A program made the position numbers and the translations under genes. A model generated the notes under the pieces. It saw nothing but the letters and a program-made list of their open reading frames with translations. It ran no database searches and was not told the origin of the DNA. From contig BSBM01000076.1 of NCBI GenBank assembly GCA_027924585.1, positions 5,780,501-5,844,500 on the forward strand: DNA of 64,000 nt, written 5' to 3'. This document shows, piece after piece, positions 1-11,950 of this stretch (its first letter is position 1; each line of letters begins with the position of its first letter). Source of the DNA: Larix kaempferi (taxonomy: Eukaryota > Streptophyta > Pinopsida > Pinales > Pinaceae).

Positions 1-2333
1 CACAGGCTCACCCAGCAGATCTTCCGGCAGGTTTGAAATGCCCTCTAAGTAAAATGTGTAGAATATCTTGAAAGGAAACACAATCTGCTTTAACTTCACT
101 TGCCCACGAACTCCATTGAATATGCCAGAACCCCCAGTGATTGCAAGGTATGATTCCTCTTCTGCGAATGTCAAATAAGGTCCCTGTAATGCGCATTGAT
201 TATTGCATTAGGCCTCAAGGAAGCAACTACGTATTTTAAGTCCTTTTAATCCAGATAACATCATCAGGCAATCCCGAGCGTCAAATACAAATATAAAAAT
301 AAGTTTTGAATGGAATTAGAAAGAAAAGGATGACCTACCTGCACAGCAATGTGGCCATAATCTCCGAAGTAAAAGCTGTAGGTTGCTTCATAACGATCTC
401 CTTTCTTCTCAGGAAAATTTTGGATGAGAATACAGATCCCAGCTGTTATTCCTATACGCTTCTGCAGATTGCCACTGTACAGCTGCCTCCTCATAGAGAG
501 AGGCAAATAGCTAGTTAGCATTTAACTAGAAAGCTACCTTCTGCAGAGAGAAAATGCTCAGATTCTCTTTTTATAGCTAGCTGAGGGGAAAAGTCAGTTT
601 TCAAATAAAAAATAGCAGTAACTGCATAGTCTAGTCCAATTACATAATAATGGTTGTAAATTGACAAGGCTTTTGCGTTCAGTTCTGGGGATTGGTGGAT
701 TTGAAACACCCACTTGCAAGAAACATGCTCTGCAAAAGGTTTGACTGCTTGGACAAAACAGGGCGTAATATGGGTTTAATTCATTTTGAAGTGGGGTATG
801 TTTTATGTTATATAGCTTCAAGGGGTAGTTCAAGGGCTTATGAGTCAGAGGTGAGATATTTAATTGGGGAGTCATAAATTTGATTTTCTTAATCTATCAA
901 GATTAAATCTCCTAATCAATTTTACAGTAATTAGTATATATGATTGATAAATCAAGATTGAGTGGTGATATCCATAATCAAGGTTACTCAAAAAAGCTAT
1001 CTGTATAAGTTCAACACAATGACCTACCTGTATATAGGTTGTGATGCTCTTCATCATTAGATTGGTTACTCAAAAGTGCTATCTGTATAAGTTCAACACA
1101 ATGACCTACCTGTATATAGGTTGTGGATGCTCTTCATCATTAGATTGGTTACTCAAAAGTGCTATCTGTATAAGTTCAACACAATGACCTACCTGTATAT
1201 AGGTTGTGGATGCTCTTCATCATTAGATTGATATATGTTTAAATGCAATATAATATCCCACCTCTATATAAACTGTGAATGCTCTGCCCCTCTTTAAGGG
1301 GTGAACCTGGAAACCGAAAGGGGATGAAAGGACCACCATTTCCACACAAATGTTCCATAAGGTAAAGCACAAATGCACATTTCAATAAGAGGTGGTTGGG
1401 GGTGGAGGTGAAGGTGGATGATCTGCCCCAAGGATAAAGGGACCACCCTCCTCCACACAAATGCATACCTTCATTCCCCCACCAAGTAGTGGGTGGCTTA
1501 AAAGCAAATGCACATGCCTTCATTCCCCCACCGAGGTAGTGGGTGGCTTAAAAGCAAATGCACATCTTCATGTGCAGGAGACTCAATGGTTAGGATAGGG
1601 GATAGAGGTGTGCAAAATGTATAAATAAATATCTTGTATTACTTTCTTAAAAATTGTACTACTTCCTTAAAAACTGGTAACAAGGGAACAGTCTCTGAAT
1701 CAATTAACAATCATTCCTTCTGGGTTTCTGGGCTTAGAAGTGGAGACTTAGCATACCTTATTGCTAAATGGCACTAGATCTCCCAGATGATTGACGGGCT
1801 TCTGACTAAGACGAAGGACAGCAGGGCTCCCTCTGTCCAATTCATTTATCTCATACACATGCAACTCCTGAACAGAGCCGCCTGCAACAAACAAGAAGAG
1901 AAGAGGTCAATACACACATAGAGCACATTAGATCACAGCAGAGCCATAAATCACATAACATCTGCTGATTTGATTTAACACATGAGAACCAAATTAGAGG
2001 AGGAGAGGGCTGGTTTGATTTACTTGTAGGACCTTGCACAGAGGAAGAAGCGATGGCCTTGGCCCTATGTCGAATTGATGCCCCTGTCCTCAACCCAGAA
2101 GACCTGTGAAACTGTATTTGGCTTTGAGCAGACTCCCCCACTGAAGTCAACTGTCCCCCAAAAATCTCAGCCTTGAACGGCTTCGAACAGTTGGTAAGTT
2201 TGAAGCCTACACAACTATTATTATTTAGTTGGGAAGAGAACGAAGAGCCCTGTAAGTTTGAACAGGACAATCCAAGCAGGCTGGTGTTTCGTAGGGATGA
2301 TTTTAAAGAGGTTGAGGTAGCAGGGGCAGCCAT
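1..2333 (-). CDS. AOC: Allene oxide cyclase, plastid (5' part, four exons, truncated by window edge)
   Basis: Allene oxide cyclase converts the unstable allene oxide 12,13-EOT to cis-(+)-OPDA in the plastid, the step that fixes jasmonate stereochemistry. Exons on the minus strand: 2333-2024, 1881-1757, 482-339 and 183 to the edge. All borders are GT/AG; intron 1 is phase 1 and introns 2 and 3 are phase 0, and the frame stays open throughout. Exon 1 begins MAAPATSTS and is Ser-rich with few acidic residues, as expected for a transit peptide. The mature part shows family blocks: [59 protein letters not shown] and [19 protein letters not shown]. The Glu and Asn of YEINE, the Phe and Asn of PFSN and the Cys of GICILI match known pocket positions. 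The last visible codons encode EDLLGEPV, so only a short C-terminus is missing. No lesion seen; probably functional. Confidence 0.95.
982..1229. repeat. Three tandem copies of an 82-83 bp unit inside AOC intron 2
   Basis: Units begin at 982, 1064 and 1147, each starting GGTTACTCAAAA and ending near CATCATTAGATT. They differ by only a few bases and one indel. They lie wholly within the 1274 bp phase-0 intron 2 and do not touch a splice site. Confidence 0.9.
1468..1567. repeat. Two tandem copies of a 50 bp unit in AOC intron 2
   Basis: CCTTCATTCCCCCACC followed by GTAGTGGGTGGCTTAAAAGC occurs at 1468 and again at 1518, almost identical. The flanking segment 1320-1460 has related pieces (GGGACCACC, CCACACAAATG), so the whole block may be an older duplicated array. 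Confidence 0.85.
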
Positions 2334-2476
2334 GGCATGGGATGGTATGAATTCAGATCAGGTAAAGGAGGATTCCGCCTTTAGAATGCCTGGAGAGGAA
2401 TGATCTACAGGGAATACACTTATCGAACAAAGGGAATACAGGGCAAGGATTACGGCAGGGGTCCCCGTAGTACTCA

Positions 2477-2485
2477 CATATATAG
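2477..2485 (-). promoter_or_regulatory. Probable TATA box of the AOC gene
   Basis: Read on the minus strand this is CTATATATG, 145 bp upstream of the AOC start codon. With the usual 25-35 bp spacing, transcription would start near 2445-2455 and give a 5' UTR of about 110-120 bases. No in-frame upstream exon is needed. The start site itself is inferred. Confidence 0.5.
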
Positions 2486-4880
2486 CTGGGCTGGTCTGCT
2501 CTGCTCTGCACAAGGCATGACTTTTTCTGTTTTTTATATTGGACATTTTCGTAGGTTGAACATTCAAGTAGATAGCCACGTCAAAAATTGGGACCATAAA
2601 AAGTTGGAGATGGCTCCACCATATAGTTTAGTGGGTCGATTCAACGCACATTGGGACGGGGGAACTGTATACGGGACACACAGATCAGTTCCTATTCGCT
2701 ATCAATATATATTTGAATTGCAGTCTCTGTGTCGTACATGGTAATTTCACCGATTTGGTTGTATTCCAGAATTACATATAATATTGAATTTATAAATGTT
2801 GAGATTACACATTTTCATTGTTCAATTCTTTAAATTTGTTCCAAATCAGTGTTCGTCAGAAAAAAATTCAAAATGTATCAGCCAAACTGTCAAAATGTCA
2901 TCTACTTCAAATGATAAAAATGTTAAAAATTATTTAGAAGTTTAAAATCTGTGGTCAAAGTTTTAATATGATATAAATTCAAGGTAAAATAGAACAAAAT
3001 TTTTATTCAATTTCAGAGTTTTGAATGTAAACGAAAATATCGCGCGCATGAAAAATCACCAAACCAGGAATATGATAGTGAGCGAAAATATAGCACACAT
3101 GAAAAATAAAAGACGTGAAAATATAGGATACATGAAAAATCAATCAAACATGATGGAACGAAAGAAAATTTGTTTCAAAAATTAAACCACGTGATTTTTT
3201 TTTTGGTTTTTGGGTCAAAGTAGGGACTGTTCCCTTGTATTTCACTAAATGATTTATGTTTACATTGATTTAAGTAAAGTGTTTTTTAATAAAATTTTAT
3301 TGGAATGTGAGGATTGTAACTAAACATAACGATCATATTTTAAATATATTAGTTTTTGTTTTAGGATTTGTTTCGATCATGGGAATGTGACAACCTCTTT
3401 TGCATGAAAGCAAATGATTTTCATATAAAAAAGGTAAAAGTGATTCACATAGTGAAAGGATTAGTGAGAGAGTGTGATTTGTTAACATTCAAAAAAATTC
3501 AAAGTTATTTAAATTTGTAAAAAAGATTCAAAGTTATTTAAATTTGTAGTTTTAGTAAGTGGAGGTGTGGTGTAGATATTAATATAATTATGACATATAA
3601 GTTAATATTTTTATTGTTAGTCTCTTCACTTAGCTATGAAAGAAAATTCAATAATTTTGTCCACAAAGATGCACAACAAAACTATCTACATACATGAGTA
3701 GATTTAAAACAAAGTGTAGATAGACATCAACAATATAATTTAAAAACTACACATTAATCACACAACACCACAATTCTACAATATTTATTGATTGAAAATG
3801 GACTATTCTTAGATTACATTCAACAAAGCCACTCTTTGGAACTCCATGCTTTCCTTAGCCTCTACAACTTCAACCTGAGAACTCATAACTTCCTCTCTGA
3901 TGTGTTCTATCCTTCATCCGAGCAAGGAATTTACATATATAGAACTATTGGAAGAATACCAAACACTTCAACTATTATGGATTCGTTTCTTTCACATTCT
4001 CTCCATTATCTTACTTATTTTATTGTTTATTTATGTATATATAGGAAATAATTAAATGCCATCAAGTATACCCCCTTTGATTATTTATTATCCATAATAT
4101 ATATACATATATTTAAAATGTCTTTTCATCAAATAATTTGGTTGTATGCAACTTTGTCCTCTTCATGTAGTTGTTGACATGAAACTTATGTGGATCACAT
4201 TATGTAGAATCCCTATGGATTTGTAGCATCATGGCTGTAGCAATCCATAAAATCTAAAAGATACTAAGGAATCAACAATTGACCACTGAGACCAAGTAAA
4301 TGTGCAGGATAGCCTTCTACACTGGGGATGATCCTGCATCAAACTCCCTTGGTTGGAAATTTGATCATCTTGCTCAAAATGTAGGTGAAAAAACATGTTC
4401 ATATTGGACATCCTCCTCTACCTATCTCTGCTGCTAATATCCAAAACATATCCCTAAGTCTTCTTACCCACCATTGTATTGCATGTACCCCACTCTTTAA
4501 TGTTTCTTCCTTTTCTTGTGAATCCATTCCATAAGTTTGTGCTACCTCAATTTCTTTTGCAGTCCCAATGGTGCTTACTACCTAACAATCTTCCCTCTTA
4601 TGCAACATTTTCATTGCCCACTGTACTAATTGCACAAGTACATCATTTTCTTCTTTGTCAACTTTACCTTCAACCGTCCTCCTCTTGGCCACCTTCTCAG
4701 CTGCATTTTTTGCAACCATACAACCACTCAAAATACTATGAGAAAGATCATGCCCACCCACCCCTCCTCCGAAAGTGTTGTTGTATCACTCAAGTTCTAA
4801 TATTTATGCTCTTCAATTCACTGTTGCACACATTTTTGTTGCTCCACTCCTTTCACATATGCCAAGATTGTCCCTTTTCC
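2486..4880. other. AT-rich upstream/intergenic DNA, no gene seen
   Basis: Apart from the G-box at 3188 I find no coding frame with recognisable content on either strand. Short frames at 3788-4051 and 4479-4913 have no family motif. The region 4229-4900 may belong to the same decayed retrotransposon as the protease relic at 4.9-5.3 kb, but the reading is lost. Confidence 0.5.
3188..3193. promoter_or_regulatory. G-box (CACGTG) upstream of AOC
   Basis: A perfect CACGTG lies about 700 bp upstream of the predicted AOC TATA box. G-boxes are bound by bHLH factors such as MYC2, which drive jasmonate-responsive genes including AOC in other plants. A single hexamer this far away may be chance. Confidence 0.25.
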
Positions 4881-4899
4881 AACCTTCTATGCTTCATCA

Positions 4900-5314
4900 T
4901 TAAGAGGATGTAAATTGAATTTATTTCCATCTTTCTCAATTTGATTGGTGTTAACTCTCCCATCATGCATCACCCTTCTGTCAATTGCTATGGCCTCCCT
5001 AACAAAAAGTGGCATGCATCCAGGGGAAAAAGATCAAATAGAATGCTATCATTATAATCCCCAATATTAAAACTAACCAAGCATTGTTTGTTCACAGTGA
5101 CCCTAAGCCCATTTTGTAACCATGACACCCTATATTCCTCTAGATGAGGTGTACACTTCAATTTTAATTTGTGAACAGCTTTAGTAGACAAATTCTCAAA
5201 ACTACCACAATCAATAACCAAATCACAACATTTAACTTCTATTTTACATTTTGTTCTAAAGGGTGTCTTCCTCTGTTTTTGTTCTCTCTCAACCTCTTTC
5301 TCATATTGCAACAA
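4900..5314 (-). pseudogene. Ty3/gypsy retropepsin (protease) fragment
   Basis: The minus-strand frame contains the plant gypsy protease pattern. DLVIDCGSFENL corresponds to the active-site D-S/T-G region, with Cys where Ser or Thr is usual. It is followed by LKCTPHLEEYRVSWLQNG, then VNKQCLVSFNIG, then FPLDACHFLLGRP. Past the end of the open frame the next codons still read DRRVMHDGRVNT, the usual continuation after GRPWQYDR, after one frame change. No reverse transcriptase, RNase H or integrase follows, so this is an internal fragment. The altered active-site triad and the stops mark it as dead. Confidence 0.85.
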
Positions 5315-6224
5315 TATCTTTCTCGGATATCTATGGTTTTTACTTTAAAAACTAAAATAATATTAACCCCAATAATTTGCAATCAATGTTTTAATATAAT
5401 TAATATAAATAAGAAAAAATCATTTTTCTAATTAAATAACATAAAGAATAAAAAAGAACAAAATAACAACACCAAATATATGTGGTTCTTGACTTTGAAA
5501 ACTAAACAAATGTTACTCATTTTCAAGTATGGTAAAGACAACTCAGCTATATTTAACTTCTAACATGCTCATAATTAACTTTTAGAAAAAACATTTAGTA
5601 AATACAAATAAATGATATAATTTTAGTGTATAATCTAATCGAAGTATTGAGTGTAAAGATCAAATTATTAAATGTTGAAATTAATGTAAAACTATAAGGA
5701 ATATGGACCTTTATAAGCAACCCCTTTGCTTCATCGGGAAAGCAACTAAGTTTATGAACCATCGCTAGCTTAAGTTCGTGGACTGAGTAGCCTAAAATAT
5801 GACCTCGTCTTGTCTAGTTAGTGGGATGAGAAGCAGCTGTTACTGGGACATAGCATAGCAATTGATCCAGCACTAGCTGTACTATCGCCTTTCAAAAGCA
5901 CGGGCTCAATACAGGAATGGAATCATTTCAATACATGCCCCGCTAAAAAGTAAAAAGGGCATTTATCTATATTAATTAAAAATAAATTGTCCATTACTGA
6001 TCATTGAAAAACAAGAGCCACGATGTGGCAATGTCCCCGACATTGCCATCTGCTCTTGTGAAAGAAAGAAAGAGCAATTGCTTTACGAAGACATGTTAAG
6101 TCAGATTAAGATAAAATTTCAATTTTTAGTTGTAATTAAACTTTAACATGTGCTAATTTGTGGTTTTAGGCGAGAGAGTCATAATGCTCATACACATCTT
6201 GGATTTAGAATGCTCATATACTAA
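5315..6224. other. AT-rich spacer without recognisable genes
   Basis: Both strands are closed by frequent stops. The only structure I can point to is the inverted repeat at 6011-6059, annotated separately. Confidence 0.5.
6011..6059. repeat. Nested inverted repeat (hairpin), related to one at the right edge of the window
   Basis: The outer arms are ACAAGAG (6011-6017) and CTCTTGT (6053-6059); the inner arms are TGGCAATGT (6026-6034) and ACATTGCCA (6040-6048) around a CCCCG loop. The same 40-odd bases, in reverse orientation and diverged, occur at 63941-63992. Confidence 0.8.
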
Positions 6225-7231
6225 GATTCGTTCAACAAACATTTGCTTACACATTTTGGTTCGATGCTATAAAATGCTATGAACTTATAATAGTTGTATG
6301 TTAAAGAAATCAAACATTCATTTCAATCTTAAGTAGAATTAGAACATGCTTTCAAATACCGGATGACATAGATTACTTAAACCAACATTGCTACAAACAA
6401 CCACCAATAGGTGCAATGTTTCCTTATCTTTTTCATAGTAATAAGGATGTTCAAGAACATAACTCGAGAATGTTATCAGTTATGGAAACAGAAACATTTA
6501 CACTTGTAGCACATGATAGCAAAACTGATTCAATTGAAAAAAACACCATAGACACAAGACATTGTGACTTATGTCTATGATAGTTGTAAAAAAGGATATG
6601 CTTATTGAACTAGTTCGAGACAACTACTTAATTAAGGATGGGTTGGTTAATGGGCCAGAAGGTGTGTTTAAACACTATACACAAAGAAACCATGCTATTG
6701 TTTGGATTGAGTTTGCAGATCCAAAAGTTGGAGACAAAGAACGTGCAAATATGCAACATTTTTATACACCTGCTGTAAAGTCCAATTGGACACCAATCAA
6801 AAGAATTGTGATACAAAGAACGCTGGAAAATAAAATGAATGTTATGCGAACACAATTCCCAATTCAGATAGCATGTGCAAGGACAATCCATAGAGCACAA
6901 GGATTGACAATGAACAAATTGGCATTTGACCTAAAAGGAATTAAGAGACATGGCCTTGTTTACACTGCGCTCTCACGTGTTAGAGATATTGATTGTCTTT
7001 ATCTTTTAAATAAGTTAGAACAAAGAAATTTTAAAACTCGTGCAAAAGCCACTGCTGAAATAGATAGATTAAAAACACATGCAAGTTTGGAATTTGAATA
7101 TGGTCTGCATTGAATGCCAAATGCTAAGCAATTACTCATTGCATCATTGAACACATGCAGCTTGCTTTTGCATTATGACGATGTTCTGAATGATCATGAA
7201 TCTATGCAGGCAGACATTCTATGTTTGCAAG
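6225..7231 (+). pseudogene. Helentron fragment: C-terminal Pif1 helicase running into start of the EEP domain
   Basis: This is a second copy, in opposite orientation, of the region 20830 to about 19580. The frame reads through FWFDAIKCYELIIVV, DDIDYLNQHCYKQPP and FPYLFHSNKDVQEHN, then an open 180-residue stretch from 6571. That stretch has DGLVNGPEG, ACARTIHRAQGLTMNKL and GLVYTALSRVRD, the Pif1/RecD-like helicase motifs V and VI. After a stop at 7111 it continues as MPNAKQLLIASLNT and DILCLQD, the beginning of the EEP domain. It ends abruptly at about 7231, where the 1.78 kb repeat begins. Stops and a frame change at 6550-6580 show it is dead. Confidence 0.88.
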
Positions 7232-9009
7232 ACATTTTGTGTGAGAGAAAGTGATAAAGAAACTATATCAAGATTTAGCAAGATTGGGGTGTAACTGGAT
7301 GGTGACTTTATTGAGTCCACTTGGATTTTTATAACTTGTTTTTTCATCAAATACCTTAATGGGAGCGTTATGGTCTCCCTGATTAAGAGACTGTAGAATT
7401 ATTTTTTTTTCTTATTGAATTTGAAACATTTGGGCTAATCATGTTCTTGTTTATTACAATATTTATGAAAGTTAGTAGAAGAGGGAGAAAAGAAGAAGAA
7501 GATCGTGAGAAACAAGATGACTTTGTAGTAGTAGGAGGTGTAGGTTTTGAACGTGTAGATATGGAAACAATTGAGGAGGATGGCTGGTGTTGAATTCTAC
7601 AATAATCTTAAAACTTATTTTCGATCAATTGTGCTTGATTGTACACAATGTAAAGAATGGTGATTTTCATGTATGTCAGCTGTTGCTACAAACATTCTTG
7701 CAATCCACTTCTAAGTTTGAGAATAAGATTATCAAAGGCATTAGTGATATTGAGAAGAATGCATAACTAATTGAATCGATGGAAGTGCTCCTATGCAGGA
7801 ATGTTGAATGCTTGACTTAGGTGAAGCCATTTAATATTCATATCATATTTGTAGAAGGAAGAACTGAAGGAGAGATAAAGGGATTGCATAAGCGCGGTCG
7901 GAATGGTGATTGTGTTTTGATTGATATCATGTTTGAAGAGCCTTGCGAGTTTCATTTTAATGGACATAACCTTTTCAAGATCAGGAAACAGATTGTAGTT
8001 GAATCAAGTGTTTATGTCAAGTATCCAACTTTGGAGCATTTCTGAATCATGGGATCCATCATAAATGATAACCTTGCATTTTTAAAATTGAGGAGATAGA
8101 TTGCTGATAAAAATATTATTAATATTTTATGCAAACAAAGCAATGATGTTGGCAACTTCCACCACTCTTTTGTATAACATCATTATTTCCATGGATGTTA
8201 TAGTATCCATCATTGATACCCAGGGGATATGGTCACTAATGCAATTATTAGCAACTTGATTTTTTCGAAAATGTATTAAAAATTCCAAAACAAGGTTCAG
8301 ATATCTATGAATCTCTATTAAATAAAAGGTTGAGAGTGTTGTAAACAAAGTTGAAGACCGAAGAAAATTTTCAAATATCAAGGAATATCACGATCAACTA
8401 CTTAAAAAGTCGAGAGATCGTTAAGCAATGCATAACAAGAAAAAATGATTAGTGTATAGTGTCAATGAAGTCACAATGAAACCCTAGAAAATGAGCGCAT
8501 ATAAAAAAAAATGTATTCAACATTGTCTCATCAACATCCAAAATCATTATGTGTTCTCACAGAGTCAACTTCAATGATACAAGTAAATTCCTCTTAATAG
8601 TATCCTTTTCAAATTTTTGATCATGTCCAAATGAAGAAGAGTGTTAGATAACTGCAATTAAAAAAGAAGAAAAAGCAATTAATGCTAGTGGTCTGGCCTA
8701 ACCCTCTTAATAGATAGGTTGTTATGTATTGAGACCATCTATGTTAAATCATGTCAATAAGGTAGATTTAGTCTAAAAGCAATATTTGTAAAAATGCTTA
8801 GTAGAAGGTTACAACTATTAGAAAGTCTCTATAGTGTGAAAGCTATATTTGTAAAAAGATTCACTAGAAGGTGCACCTACTAGAAAGTTTCTTCACTAAG
8901 AATGCTTGTTAGCAGGTTCAACCCACTAAAATGTTCCTTCACTAAAAACTATATATAGAAGTAGAAGCAATGAAACAAGATGTCTTGTGAAGTATTTTGT
9001 ACTTGTAGA
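7232..9009 (+). repeat. 1.78 kb dispersed repeat, copy 1
   Basis: Copy 2 is at 27590-29368 in the same orientation. The two match along their whole length with only small indels and moderate base divergence, and both begin near TTTTGTGT and end near TTGTAGA. A broken plus-strand reading is partly shared: SRRGRKEEEDREKQDD, then GISDIEKN, then IIFVEGRTEGEIKGLHKRG, then EPCEFHFNGHNLFK, with stops between. I do not recognise the protein. No TG...CA ends, primer-binding site or polypurine tract are visible, so these are not obvious LTRs. Copy 1 interrupts the helicase-EEP fragment. Confidence 0.85.
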
Positions 9010-10904
9010 AACAGTTACCATGAGTTGTTTGGCAAAAGCAATGGGAAATAATGATCAAAACACAAAATATTCAGTAGCTTTACTAACTAATTTGAACAGA
9101 AGAGATGGAAATTAACCATGATCATAAAATCAATTTAGACTGTAAACTTGTCTCATTCTCATGCAATCTAAACTCAGTGGCGATTAAGCTCCATTCAATA
9201 CACTTGTCCCATTTTCTCAAAAATCTAAAATCCGTGGAGACCAATTTCCATCCTAAATCAAAAGTGAAAAGAATTATACCAATAATTATCTAAAACCTAT
9301 GGATGTAAAAATACACTACATTCAATATACAAGATACAAGCTTAAAATCCTTAGTCACTTTAAAACTCAAGGACAACGTTACTAAGGTATAGTCTTAGTT
9401 AATGATAATCACTATAAATTATTTTTATAAACTCTAGTTTAGTAAAATTGAAACTATATCAGACTTAGACATGTAATTTCAAATATTTGAAAGATGTATA
9501 AACAGATTGATGGGTACAAATGAGTTATTATTATATATCCCTGGAACGTAACAACTATCTAGAAATCAAATTAATTTTCTAAGTAAATTTTACTGATGGC
9601 ACAAAAAATTCAAACTTATTTATGGAATTCCTTTATCATGCAAGTAGTAAATCATCATATTGAGATTGAAAAGAAATTGGGAACTTAACCATCAAGAGTA
9701 TTAAAACTGCAGACTTATCGAGATTGGAAACAAATTGGGAACGTAAGCATCAATACTATTAAAATTGCCCAGCATCATGATTTATTTGTTTAAATGGAAA
9801 AACAAAATAAGAAAGATAGCAGTCAACAAAAAACTTGAGATACACAATGTTTCATAGTAGCTTCAACATGGTAATAAGTGACCAGTGATCAATGTCTATA
9901 GTTAGTTATACAAAAAAAAGTAGTAAGTAAACCAACACAGATTTGATCGTCATCAAATATGATCATTGAGCCCTGCCATATACAAAAACAGGAGAAAGGT
10001 GTTAGTCCAATTGCAGTGCTATATTTGTTAAATTAGACAGCCAAAATAGAATCAATTCTTGCGTTGGTTGCTGAACAAATTGTAAAATTACAGCCAAAAT
10101 TATGTGTCGAGTAGTTGAAAGGGATGCAAGCTGAAGTAGAATAAGCAAATAATCTTTTATATCCTGAATATTAAACACAAGAGTTAAACAAAATCGTAAG
10201 AGATGGAGCAGATAAGAATTCATTAAATTTAATGAGACACGTAGAATTGTAAAATTTAAATGCTTATTTGCATGAATGTGCCTCCAAATATACAAGTAAT
10301 GGATGAGCCATAAATAAAATACATTGAGATGCATAAAAATGCAAAAAAAACTAATTGAGAATTCAATCAAGAAGATGAAAACAGAGTGCATTGGATTATA
10401 ACCATGTAATTTCTAAGGAGAAAAACATAAAAATATTGTATTAATGAATAGTGCTAGACATAAGCATCACTAGAAACATTGAAAAAAAGGTCACTCCAAT
10501 ACTCAATGTCGCTGCTAGGTTAGGCATATTATAGTTTATGTCGACTATTTACATTGGTTAGCACCCATTGACAATGGTGGTGTCTGCAGCGGTTTCTCAT
10601 GCATGGTTACATGGAAAAAAAACTCATGTACAACATATTACAAGTTTTAAAGGAGAAGGACTTGACAAATAAAATGATTGAGTTGTCAAACCATTAGTTG
10701 GGAATGGTTGGAGATTGCAATGATATGGAAAATTGAAAGACAGATCTAGATTTTGAGAATGATGAGATTCAACCTTCTGAATAACCCAATGTAGATTATG
10801 TGTATCAATTGTAGATGTCCAAAGGACAGGTATATGCAGAAATTAATATGAATGTTATCAGTATCTTCATAACCATGAAACCAATGTATTTGTAGTTTAA
10901 AACA
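9010..10904. other. AT-rich DNA, no gene or repeat recognised
   Basis: The longest frame (10002-10391, minus) is hydrophobic low-complexity translation of AT-rich DNA without a family motif. Nothing else could be supported. Confidence 0.5.
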
Positions 10905-11950
10905 AAAAGGGGTCAAATTGTCCTAGTGTTATGTGATGACAGGTTGCATCGAAGTTACAAAGGCGGGGCTTCATACCAACATCAAATTGAGACTTCAATT
11001 TTTGTTTCTGGTAGGTTTGGTTACAGTGGATCATACACTTAAACTGTTCTTCACTTACTTACCTATTGATTCATAAAAAATTTCGTGGTTTAACTTATGT
11101 CTTGTACGTGATGGCAGGTTGCATTGAGGTGTTCAGACTGCGTACAAGCATGTGCTCCTCCTCGTGTTTGCTGTATGTTTTCTACGTTCGTTAGAAATGA
11201 ACCCAAGAGTGAAAAAGACCCTTAAGTTCTGAGGATGTCACACCAGTTGGTAGCTGCGGTTCAATCTGTCCAATTGACAATAGTTTTGTAGCCTCTGAAT
11301 CTGGTTATTTCTCCTTGCTCGATTGGGTCGTGCAAATAAGTGGTGGTGTAGAGTAGTTAGAAAACGAAAGCTCATAATAAGTGGTGTCTTATTATATACC
11401 TGGTAATAAAAAGCTGATTCCTAAAGAATATAAAAAAACCGAATGGATGGTTGGGAGAGGGGTCTGTGGGTCATCATTCCTCTGCGAAAGAGCCCTAAGG
11501 ACACTAAATGCACCCATACCTACGTGCACAATCCCAGTGTCTGTGCCACCTGTAAGCATGATGTTTGCTTCAACTCTACGAATATGGTTTGCAGGTGCAT
11601 ATAAAGAGGAATTTGTTGTTGCACATGCTGTCGAAATTGAGTAGTTTGGACCCATAAATCCTGGATCAATTGACAACAATGCAGATCTCATGGTTGAAAT
11701 GGCAAAAGGGATGAAAAAAGGTGTTTTTCTCTTTCCCTAGAGCTATAGTTTGAGTATAGTTTGAATATGCTACATTAAATCCAATTTTTTAAATTGGTAT
11801 TTTTTAAAAATATAACTGGCTATAAAACAATGGCGCCAGCCAAGTTTTTCCCATCCCAAGAAAGGGTGCCATGGTGGTTTCTGGGTTCCGTGCAAGGAGT
11901 TGCAGACTTTGTAGTAGAGGAAATTGTTTTGTGTCATGTCCAAGAATAAA
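10905..11950 (-). repeat. KAS-carrying composite repeat, inverted copy
   Basis: On the minus strand this block holds the same segments as 37.3-38.2 and 38.8-39.3 kb. It runs from a leader (TCTGCAACTCCTTGCACGG) through the KAS exon and the stretch ACCACTTATTATGAGC. It ends with the roughly 180 bp unit containing CAACCTGCCATCACGTACAA. Here the KAS exon is longer and joined directly to the leader, so this copy looks closer to the ancestral arrangement. Confidence 0.8.
11451..11715 (-). pseudogene. Captured exon of plastid 3-oxoacyl-ACP synthase (KAS I/II type), copy A
   Basis: The frame reads FIPFAISTM, then SALLSIDPGFMGPNYSIST, then ACATTNSSLYAPANHIRR, then MLTGGTDTGIVHVG and ALSQRNDDPQT. This is the conserved segment of ketoacyl-ACP synthase I/II around the catalytic Cys (ACAT). 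The enzyme condenses malonyl-ACP with acyl-ACP in plastid fatty-acid synthesis and is normally over 400 residues long; only about 85 are here. The homology stops at both ends in repeat DNA, and residues of the usual GGTDAAIVP block are altered. It is a gene fragment carried by a repeat, not a functional gene. Confidence 0.88.

Noticed and set aside
8-196. A 62-codon minus-strand frame over the start of the window
   Set aside because: It is a shadow of AOC exon 4. The frame that continues from the splice acceptor at 184 reads [18 protein letters not shown] and matches the family.
4479-4913. A 144-codon plus-strand frame
   Set aside because: Composition is Leu/Phe/His/Pro-rich as expected from the complement of a purine-rich retrotransposon region, with no motif, and it is antisense to the protease relic.
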